Assembly (NCBI GenBank): GCA_036346255.1
Contig: CM070623.1
Span: forward strand, 548,033 to 612,032
Length of the DNA stretch: 64,000 bases
DNA from: Ampelocalamus luodianensis
Taxonomy: Eukaryota > Streptophyta > Magnoliopsida > Poales > Poaceae
Direction of reading: 5' to 3'
In this document: one piece after another, positions 35,401 to 47,400 of the stretch
Numbering within the stretch: the stretch's first letter is position 1
Layout of the letters: every line of letters begins with the position of its first letter
The notes under the pieces: generated by a model
What the model saw: only the letters and a program-made list of their open reading frames with translations
What the model was told of the DNA's origin: nothing
The model's database searches: none
Program-made: the position numbers and the translations under genes

Positions 35401-38400
35401 GGCGTGCTAACAAGTTTTATGAATAAGCTAAAAGTGACTGAGAAACACAAAAAGTAGCAAAACCTGCTCATGTATTTAATAATCTTACCTAAAAGCGTGA
35501 ATAGTTACTAGTTAGTGAACACCAGAATTTATCTTCCAACACAACTTTGATTAGACAAAATGTGTTGTAGTGAACACCATAAATTCAATATGTTGTTGTG
35601 GTATCGGCATCGCCAAACCATAGTTACCAAATTCACCATAACCCCCAGTATAGTGTGTTGTGGACTCGTTTTATGGCAAGACATATATCGTCGTCGCAAA
35701 GGTGGAGCGCAAAGCAGTCCAGCAGCAGCGCAGCCATGACTTGGACAGCACTTCAAGGGCACGTAGGAAGTCAAGTTACATTAGTTACCAAATATATCTC
35801 TTAGTTACTAAATCTCTCTTAGTTACCAAGTATATATCTTAGTTACCGAGTCTATCTCTAATTCATTGTCTGTTAGGGTGCCTATATCTTGGGCGGACCC
35901 TCAAGGGGTCATGAGTGTTCAGCCCATCTTGTGGTTGTCTGTGTGTGGGGGGGTGGGGGTGGTGGGTGGGGGCCTCTGACCTCTAAGTGGTAAACGAGCA
36001 GAGGCGTGGGCTACGAAGGTGAGCGACGGTTGGTGGACAAGCTGCTACGACGCGACAACAAGCAGGCGTGAGGCGACGCAAGGCGAGCGTACGACAGCGC
36101 GCCTGCGCGGACAAACAGAGATGCGACGCGAGCTAGTGGATGGTAGCACGACAAACAGGGAAGAAGGGAGTGGGTGGCACCAAGAGAGCAACGTGATGGC
36201 CGGGAGGGAGTGTGGCGGTAGGAAGATTGCAACATATCCAGCTTTTGTCCTCTCTCTCCAGATCTAGGTGTGTTCTGCGCACTTCACTTCTTCTCCCTAG
36301 CTCTGCTCCGCTACAGCTCCTGGTTCTTTCTGGAGTCTAGCATCTTCCTCTGCTTTCTTGGTTCTTTCTAATGGATGTTTAATAAAAATACAATCTTTAC
36401 CTTGGGCAATGAATAGATAGTTGGGCAACATGCTAAGTTTTGCTCTATGAAAGGAACATTGTTAGATTGGGTTCCTGTTGATGGGAAAAGAGCAAAAGAG
36501 AGCAAGATCAGCAAGGTATACATCTGTCAAAAAAATTGAAAAAGAAGGCAAGAGCTCTACCGATCACTATTAGAGAAAGAAAATAAGTTTTAGCAGTCTA
36601 GCTACTATAACCTGGAACAGAAAAAAGTGAGAAAACAACGACCAAGACCAAGCACAAGTTTTTTTTGAAAAGAAAACATGACCTCTACCTATCACTATTA
36701 GAGGAAGAAAATAAGATTTAGCGGTATGGCTGCTACAGCCCAGAACAGAAAAATAAAGAAAACAACAACGGCCAAGCACCAAGCACCAGTTTTAGCCACA
36801 CCCTACAACAACATAACTCCGCAAAATAAGAAGCTTGGAGCAAAAATAGCTCTATTCATAGTTTTCACCTCCTCAATTGTCATTGATATCTATAATTTGT
36901 TGTTTGATTCATGTCATTATGCTTGCCTTATATCGCCCATTTCCTCATATGAAATCATTAATTTCTATTTTTTGTATTTTATTATATATACGTGTATCAT
37001 CATATCAGTGTTTTGGTGGAGAAATGACATCTCATGGTATCAACGTATTGGTATCGGTATATCTAGACAACCTAGCTCCGAAGTCCGAACACCTATCCTA
37101 AGAATCCTTGGTCCGCCACTGGCCTATATAAAGGTAGTCGATGCATGTAATTGCCTAAGCAAGAATCAATAAAGTGCTGTAATTACCTAGCAGCCGTCAG
37201 AGCCTCCTATCACGGCAACGAGCAGGTCTCGCCGTGACCAGGAGGACAATACCTCGTCTCCTTCACGCTAACCCTTACATTCCAACCCACAATCTAGCAA
37301 CACCCTAGTACCCCTCTCATCTCCGATAGAAGAGCACGATATATCATAGCCAGACTCATCGACCTGGGTATGATTCACAATATGTGGCACACCATCTGTC
37401 AGGGGATGGGCGTTGGGAGCGAGGCGGAAGGGAAGGGTTAACTCGGGCGGATGCGGATTGCGTCGGGAAGCAATGGTGGAGGCATGGATGAACAGAGCGA
37501 TGAACAGTACACACGGGTGAACAATGCGCACGGAGCAATGGAGAGCAGTGGGTTTTGGCGCAAGGGAGATTGGGAAGTAACCCCAATCCTTTGCTGATTT
37601 TCTATTAACCTCTTATCTCCTCTATATAGGAGTACAATCTGATTACAAATAGAAAGTATTATCCTTCCTTAACTCAGACTCTTTCCTAAAAGACACTTTC
37701 TTAATTTAAACCTTCCTAAAGAGATAAAACAGATATAAACTTCCTAAAGAGATAAAAAGGGAAACACAATCAGTCATCTGGGCTGATTATTTCGGCGCCT
37801 AGGGCCGGCTGCCCTTTCCCTTCGGCGCCTAGGGCTGGCCGCCCCCTTGCCTTGGGTCGTCGGCTGTAGACGCGACCCCACATGACATCTCGCCCTCCGT
37901 TGACAAACAGCTCGTCCTCGAGCTGAAAAGAAGGATATGATGCCTTGAATGCCACAACATCCTCCCAAGACGCATCAGCAGCGGAAAGTCCCTCCCATTG
38001 AACGAGAATCTGCCACTTATCCCAAGCTAGGCGTGCAACTATCACCGTCGCCGGCGTGGGGATAACCCGACCATGTAAAAGAGGCGGCAATGGTGGCTGA
38101 GCTGCAGGAGGAATGCCTTCATACTTCTTAAGGAGATTCACATGAAATATGTCATGTAAGCGAGCTGACTTGGGCAAATCCAATTGATAAGCAACCTCAT
38201 TGATCTTCGAGATAACGCGATATGGCCCATAGTACTTAGGCCCCAGCTTCCCACAACGTGCGCCAGGCAAAGTGGCGGCCGAGCGATGTTGAAGACGAAG
38301 CCATACGAACTCTCCCACGGCGAAGTCGATGCTACAATGCTTGCAGTCATAGAATTTTTTGTAACACTCTTGAGCATGTTGGAGGCGACCACGTACATCA

Positions 38401-41400
38401 GATAGAAACAAGTCGCGGTCCTGAAGCTCCTGATCGACGGCCGACGTGTGTGCTCCGCCGGGCTCATAATCCTGAAAGGATGGTGGATCCCGTCCATACA
38501 CGACCCGGAACGGGGTCGTATGCAGAGCGGAATGGTAGGAGGTGTTGTAGATGAATTCGGCCCAAGGTAACCAACGGGTCCACTGCCGAGGACGATCGCC
38601 TGTCATACAACGAGATACATAATGATGACCTTATTGACCACCTCGGATTGCCCATCAGATTGGGGATGAAACGCCGTGCTCATATTCAAGGTGGTGCCAC
38701 ACTGGGCGAATAGATCCTTCCAAAAATTTGAGGTGAAGACTGGATCCCTGTCGGACACAATAGAAACTGGGATGCCATGCAGTCGAACAATCTCCGCAAA
38801 GAACACACGGCGACGGACGATGCTGAATAAGGGTGTGCCAAAGGAAGGAAGTGAGCATACTTTGAGAAGCGATCCACCACAGTCAAGATGACCGATTTCC
38901 CGCCCACCTTCCGGCAAGCCTTCAATGAAATCCATGGATATGTCGGACGAAATGCGGCATGGAACCTCCAAAGGGCGCAATAACCCTGCCGGCTGAAGCT
39001 GCTCCGTTTTGTTGCGCTGACACACGGCGCAGGCCCGGACGAACGCCTACACCACCGCCCGGTCCTGAAGGAGATGGAAATTCTGGCGCAGGCGGTGCAG
39101 CGTCTTCTGAATACCCTCATGCGGACCATCATGGACGGCAGCGAGAACCGCCGAGTGGAGGGGTGATGTGGCTGGAACGTGGGCGCGCCGATGAAAGCAG
39201 ACGATGCCGTCCACCAAGGACCACGACGCGGTGAGCTCGCCGGTCTCGATGCGGTGGCGGATCGCCGATAGTTCGGGCTCCATGAGTGCGGCCTGGCGAA
39301 GTTCAACGAATAAGGCGAACCGGGGGCCGGTGATGGTGAAGGCGAGCGCTGGTTCCGCGTCCTTCCAAGAGAGAGCGTCGGCCACGATGTTTTGGCGACC
39401 TGGCTTAAACTCAACAGCAAAATCAAAGCCAAACAGTTTGCTCACTCATTGATGCTTTGCGGATCGTGAAAGCCGCTGATCCAAAGAGAACTTGATGGCG
39501 TAATGATCCGTGCAGACCTTGAACGGGCGCCCCCACAGGTATGGTCGCCAATGTCGCACGGCTTGGACAAGGCCAATCAGCTCACGCTCATACGCCGCGA
39601 GCTTGGCGTGGCGTGCGGCAATCGGCCGACTGAAGAAGGCAATGGCGCCCGTGCCTTGATGCAGTACGGCACCGAAACCCGTGCCCGAGGCGTCGCACTC
39701 GACCACGAACTGAGCCGCAAAGTCCGGTAGTTGGAGGACCGGAGCCGTGGTAAGCGCCCCCTTGAGGGCGGTGAACGCCGAATCGGCCTCAGCAGACCAA
39801 ACGAAACCCTCCTTGCGAAGGAGGCGTGTCAGGGGTGTTAAGTATATGTATATATATCCCATATGTATATATGGCCCATGAGGCCCATTAACTCTAGGGC
39901 TTTGTACTGCTACTATACATACCTTTGGGTATCCATCTAATACACTTGAGAAGTTGAGTTGTATCATGGTATCGAGCACCGATATCTCTTCTCCGCCGCT
40001 TCCACCGAGACGCCTCGCGGGCAGCCTCTGCTGCAGTGCTCCGTCTTGCGCTGGTGCTCGGCCTCACAAGGTGCATCTCGTAGGGTGTCGCCGCCATACG
40101 CCGCCGTTGTCGCCGCCGTGGCTCCGCAGCCTCTGCTTCGGAGGAAGGGATGAGGATCGAGCCGCCGTTGAGCTCGCCACCCACGCGCCGAGCCGCCGAG
40201 CCCAAACCCCATCGCTGCCGCTGCTCTCAAAGCGGAGCTCAACCTCGCCACCGCCGCCGCTTCGCCTCCGAAGTTGCCGAGCCTGTGTCCCGCCGCCACA
40301 CTCGCTCGAGCCGCTTCGCCTCGAGCCGCTTTCTTCACTCTAACCGAGTCCTCCCGCCGCCTCGCCAAGCCGCTCTGGAGAAGTAGGGAGGCGCCGAGGG
40401 CAACCAACCCAAGAAAGGGAGCAGGAGGCGCCGAGAAGATGAGGAATGGCGCTAAGAACTCCATCCCCTCTCCGTCCTTCTTGCGCTTGCGCCACCGATG
40501 TGTGCTCTCGCCCCGATTTGAGGAGCGGAGTTTGGGATGGCTTGCTGGCCGCTCGGTAGGCCTCATGGTTTTGTTCTCGACCGAGCCGAGCCAGGGCCGA
40601 GACTTGTGCTTCTTGTTCTTCGACACCGAGCGTGAAATGTCCGATGGTATTTCGCTTTCTCATTCTTTGGTATGGAGGTGCTCTTACGCCTCGGATATCA
40701 AGTTGGATGGCCGACTATCGTGAGCGGTCATCATCGGTGCTCGCATGCTTCTTCGGCCTATTGGTCTTCTCTCATATATTACGATCCTTCGATCGAGAAG
40801 ACGATGAAGGAGGCTATTGCGCGGCGGCGCCGATGATCGCGTTATGGGTATCTTATGTCACAAAGGTCAAATTTCAATTAGAATGGATTTCATTGATCTT
40901 CCGAGTTCTCGCAAGATGTAGGAGTATCTTCAGCAGCTTATATGAGCGCACTCGCCGCGCGCGTCAATTTTCTCTCTGACGCACTTTATGATCTACGCCA
41001 CAGACATGTCTATCGAGGAGTACTACGCTTCTTTCACTCGCATTTCACGCAAACCGACCTCCATGGTTCCTTTTTCCGTGGCCGATGTACTCGGCCGCGC
41101 GGCGGCAAGGCGGGTCATGATGCATGTAATTTGATGTTCACCTTTGTTATGCGTTTCGCCGCAGTTTGAGTCTATTCGAGCTCAACCATCGGGCGTCCGT
41201 TCTTCCAACCATGGCGAGGCCCTTGCCGCGTTGATTGCCGAGAGACTCGACTTCGCTCCGCCCTTCTCGGATTGACACCACCTCGCCGCTTCTTGCGCAC
41301 TCGTCAGAGAGTTTATCACTGCTCCATTTTCTCGATGCTACAACTAACTGTGTTTTATGCCCTCACCGCAAGAAGCTCGGTCATCCTATTCACGGCATGC

Positions 41401-44400
41401 TACGACTTCATCCGTGAGTCGCGACCGCATCTCATCGCCGCCGCCGTGGTGTGGTTGCCGCCACCACTCCGCATCTGCTGGGGATTCTCGCCTGCTCACT
41501 CACGCCTTCGGGCCACGCCTTCAGCTCTTCAGACTCAAGTTCACGCGCGCCTTCATCCGATGCCACCCTAGTGGTCCGCCGCCTTGCTATAGCCTCCTCT
41601 CCGTGTCGTGTACTAGTCTTCCCCGGGTTTTGGACTCGAGCTTCTTTTCATATGATATCTGATAAGTCTCATCTTGCATCATGTCGACTGTTATGGATGG
41701 TTCTGCAGGCTGCATGACAATGATGGCACCTCATGTTCACCACCATCAGCACTCTCTCTACTTCTCATTTTATCGTTCTCGATGTGCCATTTGTACCTCG
41801 CCTTTCTATGAACCTTATGTCTCATGGTCACTTGCCGATATGCACTACTTTGTTGGGTTTGATGACTCTACTTGCTATGTGCAGGATCGCTGACAGAGTC
41901 CTTGTTGGTACCGCCATCGCTTTAGAGATTCTCGTGGTCTCTACTTCCTTGATCGTCCCGAGTCTTCCATCTTCCTCCGCCCATGCATCTTCGGCTATTG
42001 CGACAACCTCATTAGTTTTCCTCGGTGGCATCATCGGCTTGGTCATTTGTGTGGATCTCGCCTTTCCACACTAGCTCGCTGTGGTGTCCTAGGTCATGTC
42101 ATTGTCGACACTAGTTATGATTGTAAGGGTTGCAAGCTTTGTAAACAATTGCAACTCTCATATCCTACCAAGACATCTCTTGCCTAGTCATCCTTTGAGT
42201 TAGTTCATTCGATGTTTGGGGTCCGCCTTTTGCTTCCAAAGGTGGTCATATCTATTATGTAATCTTTATTGATGACTATTCTCGATATACTTGGGTTTAT
42301 TTTATGAAGCATCATTCTCAACTTTTGTCCATTTATCAGCTTTTTGCTCGTATGATTCACACTCGCTTTTCCACTCCTATTCGCACCTTTCGCTCGATTC
42401 AGTGAGTACTTGTCGCATGCCTTTCGTCAGCTTTCTCTCACTGAGGAACCCTTCCTCGCCTTTCCGTCCCGTGCCCATGCTCAATGGTGTTGCCGAACGA
42501 ACACCGCTATCTTATTGAGATCGCTTGCATTTTTTACTTGCATCTCATGTTCCACGACATTTTTTGGTGATATGGTTTCTACGCTCGCTTATCTTATTAA
42601 TATGCGCCATCATCTCGCCTTCAGGAAAGTGTCCTGAGAGCTCTTGTTTTCCACTCCACACCGTATGACCATCTTCGGTTTTTGGTTGTACTCGCTATGT
42701 TCGCTCCGCCGTGAGCGCACTGCCAATAATACCACCGTTGAGTGTGTTTTTCTGGATATAGTCTTGAGCATAAGGGCTATCGTTGTTATGATCCTCTCTC
42801 TCGCTTCGGCGTATGCGCATTTCTCGTGATGTTTCTTTTTGTTGAGGATCGTCCCTACTTTTACTCTTTCTACCACTCGGTCCTTCTCTCCGCCGAGTCT
42901 CTCCTTTCTTTACCTTCCACCCATTGTTTCATCCAATACACCTTCCGTGGAGTCCTCTTCTCCATCCTTAGTCGATCACCGCTTCTCTTCACTATACTCG
43001 CTCGGTCTAGGGTTCCTCCCGATACTCAACCTTCTCCTGCTTCCTCCTCCGATGGCATGGCTAGTAATCGATGATACTCTTCTCGATGATCCTCCACCGA
43101 CATCGCCATCTCTGTGATGAGCTTCGTGATCGTACTACTATTGCCGCTCCCAACAGATATGGTTTTCTTTCATCATTGTTGTGCTCGAGCCTCACACTTA
43201 TCAGAGGCTATTGTTCATCCCGAGCGGCGCTTAGCTATGGTCGAGGAGTTGGTCGCTTTGGATCGCACTAGTACGGGATCTTGTTCTTACCGCCATGTCG
43301 TTCCTATTACTGCAAGTGGGTTTTTAAAGTTAAGACCAAATCGACTCGCTCGCTGAGAGGTACAAGGCTCGACTAGTTGCTCGTGGTTTTCGCAGAAGCA
43401 CATGGTCGTGATTATGACGAGACATTTGCCCTCGTTGCTCATATGGTAACAGTCGCACTCTTGTTGCCGTGGTCGCCGTCGCTTCTGGACTATCTCTCGA
43501 TGGATGTGAAGAATGCTTTTCTTCATGGTGATTTGCGGAGGAGGTTTATATGACACCACCCCAGGTGTTGTGGCTCCCGCCGTCATGTTTGTCGCCTTCC
43601 GTCGCACTTTATGGCCTCAAACAGCTCCTCGTGCTTGGTTTGAGCGTTCGATTCAGCTTGTGTTAGTCCGGTTTCTCCTCGAGTAATCATGATCCCGCAT
43701 TGTTTATTCATACATCTCCACGTGGTCGCATTTATGCTTTTACTCTATGTTGACCGAGATTCAAGTCACCGATTTCTTCACCAAAGCTCAAACTCGAGAG
43801 CAACATCGCTTATATATCCAAACTCAATGGTGTTGCCAAGGTGTTAAGTATATGTCCCATATGTATATATGATGAAACTCGCGCTACTATACATACCTTT
43901 GGGTATCCATCTAATACACTTGAGAAGTTGAGTTGTATCGGTGCCGGTCCTGATGAAGCGCCAGAGTAACCGCCACCCCAAGAAGCCGCGAGAGCACGCA
44001 CCGAATGGGGGCGCGGCCAGTCCAGGACACCGGCCACCTTGGATGGATCCATGGCGACGCCCTCGGCACGGATGACATGGCCGAGGTATGTCACCGAGGT
44101 ATCCCCAAAAAGGCACTTGGATCTTTTGAGGAAAAGCTGCTGTTGTTGGAGACATTGGAGCACCGCCCGCATGTGTCGTAGATGATCCGCCCATGAGGAA
44201 CTGTAAATCAAGATATCGTCAAAGAACACAAGTACAAAACGACGTAAGTATGGCCGTAGAACCTCGTTCATAAGAGCTTGAAAGGTGGCCGGGGCATTGG
44301 TGAGCCCGAAAGCCATGACCAAAAATTCAAATAAGCCCTCGTGTACGAAAAGCGGTCTTCTCCACGTCTTCCGAGCCATCCGGACTTGGTGATAGCTGGA

Positions 44401-47400
44401 GCAAAGGTCTAGCTTGGTGAAGAACCGTGCTCCCTTGAGCTCATCAAGGAGCTCTTCGACCACTGGTATGGGAAATTTGTCCTTGATGGTTTTATCATTC
44501 AAGGCGCGGTAGTCGACGCAGAAACGCCAAGATGAGTCCTTCTTCTTGACGAGGAGCACGGGCGCCGAAAAAGCTGAGCTACTACGCCGAATAATGCCTT
44601 GCTCCAGCATAGCGGCGCATTGGCGTTCTAGCTCATCTTTTTGAGTAGCCGGGTATCGGTACGGCCGAACCACCACCGCACTGGTGCCGGGAGGTGGATC
44701 CGGTGGTCGCGGCCGCGTGGGGGTGGCAGGCCGCGAGGTGTGTCGAAGACCGGCGCAAAGTCGGGGAGTAGCTCCTCCATGAGATCTCCTATGGCCGAGG
44801 TGGAATGGAGGTGCGGTGAGGGTCGGGACGGAGCCACGCCGCGCCAGATGACCTCCCGGTCCTGGCGTTGGAAACGCATCGTCAGGCGATTGAAATCCCA
44901 AACAATCGGTCCCAAGGAGCGAGCCACTGGACCCCGAGGATGACGTCGAAGCCGCCAAGTGGAATGGTGAGCAAGTCGAGGACGAAGTGTTCATGGTCGA
45001 TGGAGAGGGGTGTCGCGTAGCACACCCCGCCGCTCGCTACCTTGTCGCCGTTGGCCACGCCACGGAGAGGCCTGTACGTGGCGCCAAGGTCAACCCAACC
45101 TCAGAGACGAGCTCCGCAGCGATGAAGTTATGGGTGGAGCCCGAGTCGATTAGGGCCATCAACTGGACGCCGTGGATCATCACCGGAAGCTGCATCGTTT
45201 GGGACTTGCGAATCCGGTGAGGGCGAGGAGGGAGATGGTGGCGTCCGCTTCCTCCTCCTCGAGATCGTCATCGTCCGGCTCAACCTGCAACATAAAAATG
45301 CGCTTCTGTAAACGCCGCGGCTCGCACGAATTTCATCGCAGCTTATAGCAAAGGCCTTTGCACGCGTTCCTCCATCTCGGTTGGTGTGAGGCGCCTGAAT
45401 GGCTTGGTTGAGTCGGACGCCCCGGTGGTCAGCGTCGAAGGCGCCGATGAGCCGACCCCGGACGCCCCTGAGGCGATCGGTCGCGGATGGGGGGTTCGGG
45501 AGCTCGCCGGCTTGGTGAATGCCGAGGATGTGCGGGTGCCAGGGGTAGCGAGGCGAGACGTTCGTAGGCTCTGGCGAGGTCCATGGCGACCTCTAGGTTG
45601 GTCGGCCTCTGGAGCTCGACATGCGTCTGCAGGGGCTCGCCCAGTCCTACCATGAACAGCATCACCTGCTGCTCCTCATCCAAGTGGCCGCAACGAGCGA
45701 GGAGGGTCAAAAAAAATTCAGTGAAGTCGGCCACCGATGATGTACGCCGGAGGTTCGTCAGGGTGCCTAGCGGATTGTGGCGTGTGAGCATACCGAACCG
45801 ACGATGGACGAGGTCGGTAAAGTGCCGCCAGTTAGGCATACCATCCATGCGCTCCACGCGCATGTACCACAGATGTGCCACACCTATCATGTGGTACGTA
45901 GCGAGCCACATTCGATCTTCCATGGGTGTTTGTTGGGCACGAAAAAACTGTTCACAGCGGTTGATCCATGGTATTGGATCCTCCTTGCCGTCGAAGGATG
46001 GGAAGTTGAGTTTGATGTAGCGCGGCGGGTTCCGAGGCTGCCCGACTCCTGAGGCAGCGGTGTGAGATGGCGGAGGGCGAGGAGGCAATGCCGCGGGGGC
46101 AATGCCCGAGCTGCTTGCGCGCGCGCGCTTTGGTTCGGTGGCGCCTTCTTCGCCACTCGCCGCGTGAGCGCGCTCCTACTTCGCCGCCTCGCTGAGGTCC
46201 GCCTTCCATGCGCGCCAGACGTTGGTCGTGCCTAGATAGCCGATTGATGTTGGTCTCAATCAATCCGGAATGCCAAGCGAGTTGGTCGTTGATGCTCGCA
46301 AGGGATTTTGCCGTGTCCTTGGCGAATTGGCGCATCATCTGTTGGAATTCATCGTCACCACCGTTGCTCGACATGGTGGAAGGAGCAACGGTTGGCTCTG
46401 ATACCAAGATGTCAGGGGATGGGCGTTGGGAGCGGAGGCGGAAGGGAAGGGTTAACTCGGGCGGATGCGGATTGCGTCGGGAAGCAATGGTGGAGGCGTG
46501 GATGAACAGTAGCGATGAACAGTACACACAGGTGAACAATGCGCACGGAGCAATGGAGAGCAGTGGGTTTTGGCGCAAGGGAGATTGGGAAGTAACCCCA
46601 ATCCTTTGTTGATTTTCTATTAACCTCTTATCTCCTCTATATAGGAGTACAATCTGATTACAAATAGAAAGTATTATCCTTCCTTAACTCAGACTCTTTC
46701 CTAAAAGACACTTTCTTAATTTAAACATTCCTAAAGAGATAAAAACAGATTTAAACTTCCTAAAGAGATAAAAAGGGAAACACAATCAGTCATCTGGGCT
46801 GATTATTTCGGCGCCTAGGGCTGGCCGCCCCCTTGCCTTGGGTCGTCGGATGTAGACGCAACCCCACATGACACCATCGCAGTGGAATTTGGGAGGAAAA
46901 GTGGCATACCACATTCGGCAATCCCGTACAACATTCCAGGTAACTATGAACCAAACACAAGGCCAAGCTGTCAATGCATGGGAATGGTTTCCCAAACAAG
47001 GCCTACAGAGGATAAAGAACAAAGTTTCAAATTTGTTAGGGGGTAGCATCTATGCTCATGTTTCAGCAACACCTTGCAAGATTTGAGTTGAGGTAAATGC
47101 TCCTCTGCCCCCAACCCACCACAAGTAGGTGAAAGAAAGAAACCAATCCTAGATACGGTATTATAAGAAACTAATAAGCATAACTAGTTTTAATTGTCAG
47201 CACAAAATAAAGCTTCAACATAACTCTGAATAGTTAGCCAACACACTCATGTGCTACTTAGTATTTGAGGAAAGAAGGATAATTTCATTAGCAGAATATT
47301 CTCCTGATCAGAATCCCTGCTAGAATTGAAAAGCAAAGTGAGAGGCAATTTCATGACAGACACATTCAAACTTTCAGATAATCAGAAATTGACCCAAAAA

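Larger units (their letters stand above)
34966..37396. other. RPC5 intron 8, part between exon 9 and the Reina element
   Basis: Non-coding. It holds four ~22 bp repeats (TTAGTTACCAA..TATATCTC type, about 35775-35870), a G-rich run (35942-35971), a two-copy ~125 bp tandem repeat (36555-36790) and, near 37020-37235, an LTR-like stretch (GGCCTATATAAAGG, then AATCAATAAAGTGC). None has defined ends. Positions 37237-37396 recur in the duplicate at 63399-63557. Confidence 0.5.
39836..43939 (+). mobile_element. Small-LTR Ty1/copia element nested in the Reina RT
   Basis: It interrupts the Reina polymerase between RT and RNase H. Terminal repeats are 131 bp (39836-39966) and about 98 bp (43842-43939), both TGTTAAGTATATG...CTTGAGAAGTTGAGTTGTATC. 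A primer site TGGTATCGAGCACC directly follows the left LTR. Reading is in the opposite orientation to Reina. No clean target duplication is seen (AGGGG versus GGTGC), so the junction has probably suffered a small deletion. It is the youngest layer of this nest. Confidence 0.85.
37397..46873 (-). mobile_element. Reina-type Ty3/gypsy chromovirus, full length, with a nested copia element
   Basis: TG at 37397 and CA at 46873 are flanked by the perfect 5 bp duplication CCATC (37392-37396, 46874-46878). Two LTRs (491 and 464 bp), a tRNA-iMet-type primer site and a polypurine tract show that the element is complete and reads right to left. Without the nested element it is about 5.4 kb. Short LTRs, total size and an integrase C-terminal chromodomain place it in the Reina lineage. 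It lies in RPC5 intron 8 in the same orientation as the gene. Its empty site is preserved in the partial duplicate at about 63558. Confidence 0.93.

Noticed and set aside
35529..36267. Open frames around 35.5-36.3 kb as a possible gene in intron 8
   Set aside because: Short, overlapping on both strands, low complexity, with no splice-consistent extension and no recognisable motif.
46940..46995. CCAAACA(C)AAGGCC motifs suggesting a MITE terminus
   Set aside because: Two end-like motifs occur in the same orientation, but no opposite terminus or target duplication could be paired. The whole interval is simply part of the duplicated intron.
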